DNA of 64,000 bases from Coprinellus micaceus (lineage: Eukaryota > Basidiomycota > Agaricomycetes > Agaricales > Psathyrellaceae). The notes below the pieces were generated by a model. It was not told where the DNA came from. It did not search any database and was given only the letters and a program-made list of their open reading frames with translations. The DNA lies in assembly GCA_951394405.1 (NCBI GenBank), contig OX596345.1:1798001-1862000 (forward strand), given 5' to 3'. The translations under genes were made by a program, and so were the position numbers. Below are positions 57,242 to 64,000 of the stretch, piece after piece; within the stretch, counting starts at the first letter, position 1, and each line of letters opens with the position of its first letter.

Positions 57242-58609
57242 GGTGAAAATTATGAAGGTATAGGTGTGGGGGGAGTTGAAGACCTGCTTCAAATTTCTTG
57301 GGTGTTGTTAGTTGAGGCCAGCTCACTTGGGGTGTAACTGAGAGACTGGCCAGCCTTTATACGGCGTGAGCTCACCTGTGTTTGGTGGCGCGACATCACT
57401 TACCGGAGTAGAGCGCCCTAGGCACCCACAATAGCCCACAACATGCCTTGAAACAACGGCAAGGATACAATGGGGTAGTGCATAGCTCACAAAGATAGAA
57501 CGCATTGGCATTGACAGGGATGGCGATCCGACATGCCCACAGAGCGGGCGATTTGAAATTCGACTGAATTGTCGCGCCCTTCAAGCTGGGAAGGAGTTGA
57601 AGAGGCGAGAACTCTGCACAATCCCTTGCGCTGGAAGGGGGTTCGTGGATCGGTCACCCGGAGAGTTGTATAACCCGCCTTGACACGATGCGAGGGCTGT
57701 TCAAGGAATCGGTTTTTGGCTGGGACCCCAAGCTCACTTGGGGAATAGGTCTTGCAAGGGCGCTTGATATGGTTTCCTATTTGGTGCGTTATCGTGTGTA
57801 GCAATGCACAGCGCTGTCAAGCCGTATCGGCAAGGCACTTATGAAACAGCAACATGTTGGAATGGTAAGACGATGATGTTGAAGGAGAAAGCCCACACCT
57901 CTCGAATGATTGTTTTCGGTATAGCTCGAGTGTCGGGGCGTTGCAGCGACGGGAGCGAAATTCAACCCCTGCCTATGTCAGGCGACGATTCGTGAGCGTC
58001 TGTGGCGAGGTTAACCTGGTGCCTACTATTCGTCCCTAAAGTGAGGCAAAGGCGTCCTGTACGGGTACCATCCTCCTGCCCAGATATTGGAGCAGGAGCA
58101 GGTGGATGGGCCACAACCCTACGTAACCTGTCAGAGCGCCGATCTTTGACGCCCAGTACGCAAATTCCCCAAGGGTCAAGACCTGTCACGCCGACGGGCG
58201 CTCAACGCTATTGGAGATATCATTGACTGGGCTCTAGATAATCAGGTTTGCGAGATGCTCGCAACCTGGTCAGCGAAGTGTTAGCACAGGTCCTTGAGAA
58301 TTGTACCGGCATTCCTTGCTCGTTCCCTGTTTCCTCATACATACCCTTGCATCAGTAAGCATCATGTCGATCATGCAGTCGAGATCCTATCAAATGTGAG
58401 GCTCTTGGTCAAGCGCCCATGGCCCCACTGCGTCGGTCGGTGCGGGGTTGCGGCGCTCTCAGCTTCATGCCGATTCGTGGACCCTGCCGGCGAGTGGAGT
58501 ATTTCCTGTATTATTAGCAATATTATAGCAATAAGATAAGTCTAAAAATGACGCAAACCTCCTACCTCAGGTAGTAGGAGGCTCCCTGAGTCTAACCTGA
58601 AGCTCAGAT
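57242..58609. other. Intergenic, promoter of member F
   Basis: Contains the member F promoter near 57314-57362. A palindrome CCCCAAGCTCACTTGGGG near 57728 repeats part of that promoter region and may be a decayed copy. Otherwise no gene is seen up to the AsnRS stop. Confidence 0.45.
57314..57362 (-). promoter_or_regulatory. Core promoter module of secreted family member F
   Basis: Minus strand: TATAAA (57356-57361), 31-nt spacer, GAGCTGGCCTC (57314-57324), 73 bp before the ATG. A TTGAAGCAGGTCTTCAA element lies at about 57276-57292. Confidence 0.62.
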
Positions 58610-60647
58610 TTAGAGTAGCAACCGCCCTGCCCACCTGGGCATGGGTACACACTCCCTGACATTCTCGATGCCTCCAACCCACGCCAACAACCTCTCGAAG
58701 CCCATCCCAAACCCAGCATGGGGCGCACCCCCATACTTTCTGAGGTCCTCGTACCACTTGTAGGCGTTCGCTTCCTCTCCTCCCTCCTCACCCTCTGGAG
58801 GCACCAAACCTGCCTTCCTCATATTCTCATGCAACACTCCGACCCTCTCTTCCCTAACACTTCCACCCACGAGTTCTCCAAGGTGAGGTACAAGCAGGTC
58901 GAAGCACGCGACGGTGCGCTCGTCGTCCTCGTTCACCCGCATGTAAAACGGCTTCAAGTCCTTCGGGTAATCGGTGACGAACACTGGGCCCTTCACAAGA
59001 GTCTCCGCTAGCCACTTCTCGTGCTCGCTCTGCAGACCCTTCCCCCACTTTACCTCATACTCGAACTTCGCCGCCTTGCTCTCAACCGCCGCCTGGAGCT
59101 CGCGCACGGCCTCCGTGTATGTCATCGTCGCCCACCAGCCAGGCTGAGCAAACGAAGTCTGGAGAGAGGAGAACTTGCCGGCTGAGTCGTCGGCCTTTTT
59201 CCAGAGAGACGCAACGTCGGGGTCGACGCTTCCCGAGGCAACCAGAGGACCTGCGACGCCACGGATCATCGCTTCCACGAACTTGCACACCTCTCTCACG
59301 TCCCGTTCCCCCGATATCGAGTTCGTGAACGCCCACTCTGCTTCGAGCATCCAAAATTCGGCCAAGTGTCTCCGGGTGAGGGAGGGCTCTGCGCGGAAGC
59401 ATGGAGATATGGTGTACACGCGTGAGAGGGCAGTCGCGAGGGCTTCGAGGTGTAGTTGGTGCGAGACGGTGAGGTAGGCAGGGCGAGAGAAGAATTCTGA
59501 TGTGGATTCTGGGGAGGCGGTAGACGAGGAGGAGGCAGAGGCAGCGACGGCGGCTGGATGAGAAAGATCCATGGGTGCTATGCGGAAAGTTTCCCCAGCG
59601 CCTTCTGCGTCGTTTCCTGTCAGAATCGGGGTGTTGGCGGAGATAAATCCTTGGTCCTGGGGCATGGTTTAGCACGGGATACAATACGATTTTGGACTGC
59701 GAACTCACGGAGAAGAAGGAGCCTATCCGGTGGGTTAGGCTGCTACGAAGTCGAAGCATTGCAGCAATGTGGGATGTCCGTGCTCGGAGGTGGGCATTGT
59801 CGCGAAGGTACTCGTTTGTCAGAGACTTCTTTTGAATAGGGTATGTCTATAGAACGAGTAAAGTAGCGTTGAGGACGTGCTCTCAACAAAAATCTATGAG
59901 AATGTATGCAGATAGTGGGGTGCACCAAAGGGCACGACAGAGAAACTGGGGGGTTTCATGCTCTACACGGCGCTTCCGGGCAGGGTTGACTGAATGCGGG
60001 CCAACGCCGCTGCTGTAACGTTCTCTACCAAGCAGACAGGCCGAAGCCTCGGAAACCGCGCAGGTCCCCCCGTTGCTGCAGTGTCGCCAGCGTGCGTTCC
60101 GAGCCAACGACATCTGCGACGGCGGTCGAACGGCACACGATACGAGCCTTCCCGACCTCAATCCATGGAGGTGACTCGACTCACCTCGGGATCGCACTCG
60201 CCAAGGACAACAATGGAATCCTGCTCGGCCTCTTCCACCAGGAGTTCATGGGACTGCCCAGCGCCTGGAGACTCGACGAGTTTGCCAGTCAGTCGGACGG
60301 CAGCTCCGTTGGTCAATCTAGACGGTCAGGGACCTCTCAGCACACCGGAAGCCGACTATATGCGCTGCGACGCACCTCCGTAGCACGCTCTCATCCTCGC
60401 TCTGCCCTTTCTTCTTCACGAGAACGGCTTGGAGGCCTTTGCCCGAGCTCCCGTCGGTGATGACGGCGAAGGACACGTTCTTCTGCTTGCGGATGGACTT
60501 TATCCATCCCGATACCGTCGTCGTGGGCGTCGCGTCTGCTGCTCGAGGCTCAGCATCTGACTTGAGTAGTTGTGAGATGGTGGGGGGAAGTCGGTAGTTG
60601 TGGGGAGATCTGAGCACGGAGGGTCGAAGCAAGTACCTCGTCAGCAT
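58610..60647 (-). CDS. Mitochondrial asparaginyl-tRNA synthetase
   Basis: Class IIb synthetase charging mitochondrial tRNA-Asn (yeast Slm5, human NARS2). Exons 60647-60376, 60317-60185, 59846-59709 and 59656-58610 give 529 residues. The N-terminus MLTRYLLRPSVLRSPHNYR is a likely mitochondrial presequence. The anticodon-binding OB fold is seen in VSGWIKSIRKQKNVSFAVIT. Motif 2 is CFRAEPSLTRRHLAEFWMLE and motif 3 lies in GGAPHAGFGMGFERLLAW. The end ENVRECVPMPRWAGRL is typical of AsnRS. The TYPIQKKSLTNEYLRDNAHL block fits the bacterial/mitochondrial type. The second intron (59847-60184) is 338 nt, several times the local norm. Confidence 0.94.
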
Positions 60648-60864
60648 CGCGTCGACGCCGTCAGGGTGAAGGTGGGCCCGTGGGAACTCAAAATAAGCGC
60701 GTCGCCGTCACTCAGGATGATGAGCTCGCAAGAGAATGGTTATTGGTGTGCACATCTGAGCCAAAATCTACAACAAGATGCATTGGATGGTACAAGAGGA
60801 GGCTTTTGAACGACGGTTCAAGGTTGCGGATACGATGTAGAAAGTGAGGGAGTGAGCGTGTCGA

Positions 60865-61689
60865 TTAGAACCCTCGTCCTCTTCCGCGACCACCACGCCC
60901 GCCGCGTGCACGACCACGATCAACGCCCCCCCTGCCACGCCCGCGACCCCGTGCGTCGTCCTTCTTCCGGCTCTTCGGTTTAGGTGCGTCGTCTACCAGG
61001 AGCGTGTCCAGAGGGAGGGCGTCAGGGAGGATGAAGTAGCGGATGTTGTTCCCGCGGATGGAGAGACTGTCGAGAGACGTGGGATCGCGGTTGCGTAGGG
61101 TCATCTTGACGGTCTTTAGGAAGGTGTTCATTTGCATGTCGACACCTAGAGGGAAGGTTGGGTGAGGAGGTCAGATGAGTACGAGGAAGTTTGGGGTGCG
61201 TACCGGTGATTGTCCCGTGCACGACTGCGCCGTTTTTGAGCTCGATTGTCACCGTCTCATTGTTCAACTTCATCAGGAATCTGGCAAGAGGGTGGGACGT
61301 CAGTCATGGGTCGGGGAGATGGAGAATGCGGGGAACAAGATCTCGGGAATGGGGTCTGATAAAACGATCTGGTACGGTGATCCGTGCTCCAGAGATAAAG
61401 CTAGTATATGGAAAGGCATCTAGGGTCATCCTGGAGGGGGAACTGGCAGAACTTGCGGTAGGCCTGCATGAACATGCAACAGGCTTGCCTGGCACGCGCA
61501 ATCTCAGCGAGATCCAACCGCATCCCAAAGCCTACAGTCCAATACGGCCTCGGTTAACGTCGCGAGGCTCCACCAGCCATCCCAAACCCCCCGTCTTCCG
61601 TGGATGTGTCGACCCTTGCGTTCTGAACAATTCGAAGAAGAAATATGTTTCGAGGATAAAGGGACAGAGACTCACCGCACGAGCTTCAT
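60865..61689 (-). CDS. SMD1: Small nuclear ribonucleoprotein SmD1
   Basis: Sm core protein of spliceosomal snRNPs. Exons 61689-61676, 61280-61204 and 61145-60865 give 123 residues (human 119). The start [20 protein letters not shown] and [20 protein letters not shown] form the Sm1 motif, and [20 protein letters not shown] the Sm2 motif. The tail is Arg/Gly-rich ([10 protein letters not shown] type), the usual substrate for symmetric arginine methylation. The first exon codes only four and two-thirds codons and is separated by a 395-nt intron, long for this genome. The ATG exon is supported because it completes the conserved MKLVRFL. Confidence 0.94.
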
Positions 61690-62308
61690 GTTGGACTAGA
61701 TGGTCCTTCGAGAGGATGAATGTGTCAAATGTGCTTTCTAATGGTTTCCAAAAATTGAGGAAGACGGCGCAGAGAATGTGCTCGTCGTGGTCGATGATGA
61801 AGAGTGCACTGCTGGCGGGATTTCAATTTCCATCAATGTTCCTCGGCAGGCCAGAATCAACGGGCGCCTAGCTCTGAATACACCCTCAAATACCTGGTGA
61901 AATCGTTTTCAAGCGGTTCAAAAATCATCACATAGTTGGGCGACCGGAAGGCATACGAGTGCTAGAATAAAAGGTCGAGTTTAAGACTGGTTCTCGAAGC
62001 AACTGGGGCCCAACAAAGGCAAACATACATGCTAATATATAAGACTGACCCGAAGAAATCTCCTCCCATTGTCTCTTGCTTTCTTCCCCCATCCATCCCC
62101 ACTGTTTCTCCTCGTCGCCAGCTACGTCCTCCCTGGAGACTTCCAAGCTCTCAACCTGGCGTGACTGATCACGGCCAGTGACCGTGACGGGGTCACATCT
62201 GCGATCACATGATCCGACGCGCCTGGTTCAACCGTGAACGGTGGCGACGACTTCGTGATTTCATCCTCAACAACCGACCACCAGCAACGCCACCTTCCTC
62301 GCCCCGCC
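61690..62308. other. Divergent promoter region
   Basis: 619 bp between the divergent SmD1 and kinesin genes. It contains a purine/pyrimidine-biased stretch but no recognised gene. Confidence 0.45.
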
Positions 62309-64000
62309 ATGGCCGCCTCCCACAAGGTCAAGATCGCAGCGCGTCTCCGCCCAAGACTCGAAGGAGAGATTATCGACGACCAAATCCAAATTCACCACAA
62401 TGGCGACACCTCCTCGGGTTCAACGAGTTCGACAGGAGGAGGGAGTTATGTCAGTGTAACGAACCCCAGGGATCAGACTCAAGTCTTCAAGTTCCCGTAC
62501 GTTTACAACCTCTTGCTCGAAGGCGTGTGCTGATCGTAGGGCAGGTTCTCGAATTGCTACGACGAAAACTCGACACAAGACGAAATCTTCCACAACGATG
62601 TCGAACCACTTATCGACGTGGTCTATAGCGGGGTCGTAAGTGACTCTATCCTACCTCTAGCGAATGGGCTGACCGTATACCGTTAGACCGTCACTGTTTT
62701 CGCCTATGGAGTGACGTCCTCTGGCAAGACCCATACGATGCAAGGCATCAAGGACCAGCCAGGTGTTATCCCCCGGGTGATACAAGTAAACCATTCCACT
62801 ATCGTTGTCGGAGTGCCCCATCTAACAAAGAGCTTAGGCTATGTTCGACAAGAAGGGGTCACTTACGGAACACGAAGTCTCGCTCAACGTCTCCTACATG
62901 GAAATCTATAAGGACGAAGTCTACGACCTTTTCGTCGCCCGAGAAGGCGTGCGTGTTGTATTCTTTTCGGGCGCCATAGAATCTAACGCGACCCCTATGT
63001 TTAGGCGCCTAAACTTCCTGTTCGTGAGAACGAAGTGGGAATGGTGTTCGTTGCCAACCTCTCCAGAGTCGCCATCTCCTCTTCGAGAGAATTCGACAAC
63101 ATTTATTCGTGCGTTGCACGCTCTCCGCCTTATCCCATTCACTGATACGCTTTCCAGGCAAGCGACGAAGAATCGCTCAGTCGGCGCGACCAACCTCAAC
63201 AGACACTCTTCCCGGTCACACGCGGTCCTCACTGTCGAGGCTACAATGATCGACCACTCGAATAACACCACACTCACCGGGAAAATCAATCTTGTCGACC
63301 TGGCGGGCTCCGAGAATAACAAGGTGCCCAAACCCTCGCCTCGCTTTGTGCCGTTTTGCTCACAGTTATTAGCAAACGGGCAACGACTCGACCCGTATGG
63401 CGGAATCGGCCGCCATTAACAAATCTCTCAGTGTTCTGGGTCAAGTCGTGCATGCCCTCAACCAAGGGGCCGTAAGTGACATTCTAGACCATGCCTTATC
63501 TTACTCTCAAACACGTTCTCGCAGTCGCGTATCCCTTACCGCAACTCCAAACTCACGCGCATTTTACAAGACGCGCTAGGCGGAAACGCCGTTGGTCTTC
63601 TTATCTGCAATCTAGCTCCAGGCGTCAAGTTCCGTCAAGATACACTAAACACCCTCAAGTAAGTAGCAGCTACCGTAGCCTTGGTGCTCTAGAAGCTGAC
63701 GACACACTGCTTCTTTGCTACAGCTTTGCGGTCCGAACCAAGAACGTGGAGAACAAGCCAGTGATCAATGAACGCGGTAAGTCGAGCTCATTGACCCAGT
63801 GCCCCCAGTTCGTCCTGGACAATCTCCAGCCAGGGTAGGGTGCCTTAATCCCGTCTGTTGTGCGTCCCTTGATCGGGGACCACTTCCTTCACTACGCTCC
63901 GACTCTCGCAATTATGGCCTAAACTTGATACTTACATACAACTTCCTGGGTGTGTTCTGTAGACAACCGACCTCAACCCAAACAGCACTTCTCGGCCCCG
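62309..64000 (+). CDS. Kinesin-10 (KIF22/Kid)-like motor, 3' truncated by window
   Basis: Microtubule motor. Exons 62309-62496, 62545-62635, 62687-62785, 62838-62948, 63005-63108, 63158-63323, 63373-63471, 63525-63658, 63724-63776 and 63963 onward give at least 361 residues, the whole motor domain. The start [12 protein letters not shown] is followed by the P-loop region [16 protein letters not shown], switch [14 protein letters not shown] and switch [46 protein letters not shown] and [14 protein letters not shown] follow. The [20 protein letters not shown] block and the N after DLAGSE fit kinesin-10 chromokinesins best. The P-loop lacks the usual GQT (here GVT). The last exon boundary is tentative, and the stalk lies outside the window. 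Confidence 0.88.

Noticed and set aside
57720..57760. Seventh family promoter, because AGCTCACTTGGGG recurs
   Set aside because: No TATA at the right spacing and no signal-peptide frame follows; at best a decayed fragment.

Overview
The window is a stretch of a filamentous basidiomycete genome, most likely a mushroom-forming Agaricomycete. The signs are many short introns (mostly 45-65 nt, GT..AG), dense fungal housekeeping genes, a DUF6699-type gene, a STAND NTPase with the N-terminal FFSNATNF-type motif, and a P-loop/WD40/NCS1 gene set with basidiomycete exon patterns. All coding models below were joined by hand at splice sites that keep the frame; no transcript data were available.

Layout. 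0-7 kb: ribosomal protein uL15 (RPL28/L27a) and a full ABCB multidrug transporter. 8-18.3 kb: MGRN1-like RING E3, a DUF6699 protein, a Grr1-like F-box/LRR protein and an NCS1 nucleobase permease. 18.3-21.5 kb: a long tract without a recognisable gene. 21.5-27 kb: a KEN-box nuclear-type protein and a Ran1/Ksp1-type kinase. 27.8-29.5 kb: a decayed cyclopropane-fatty-acid synthase gene. 30-38.8 kb: three members of an unnamed small secreted protein family, interleaved with mitochondrial uS5m and a divergently transcribed PITH-domain gene. 39.4-43.9 kb: a STAND NTPase and an HCNGP/SAP30BP-like regulator. 44.8-53.2 kb: a Tup1 corepressor gene followed by a tandem duplicate of its WD40 half, with a terminal-inverted-repeat element exactly at the duplication junction. 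53.1-57.2 kb: three more secreted family members. 58.6-64 kb: mitochondrial AsnRS, SmD1 and a kinesin-10-like motor cut by the window edge.

The most unusual content is the secreted family (six intact genes plus one truncated copy, 30-57 kb). Each has a signal peptide, an acidic pro-region with Arg-ending sites, a strongly cationic core (an amphipathic Gly/Ala/Leu/Lys helix in five, RGG arrays in one) and an acidic tail ending in LE or D. Four carry the same (K/Q)R-(D/E)L-(D/E) junction between core and tail. All have phase-2 introns, and all share a promoter module: a TATA box about 28 nt upstream of GAGCTGG(T/C)CTC. This looks like a co-regulated family of Kex2-type pre-pro-peptides with a charge-neutralised cationic payload. 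The function (antimicrobial, membrane-active, nucleic-acid binding or structural) is inference only.

The housekeeping genes are conventional. The accessory block from about 28 to 57 kb (pseudogene, secreted family, STAND protein, segmental duplication, inverted-repeat element, one 200-bp assembly gap) is the fast-evolving part.
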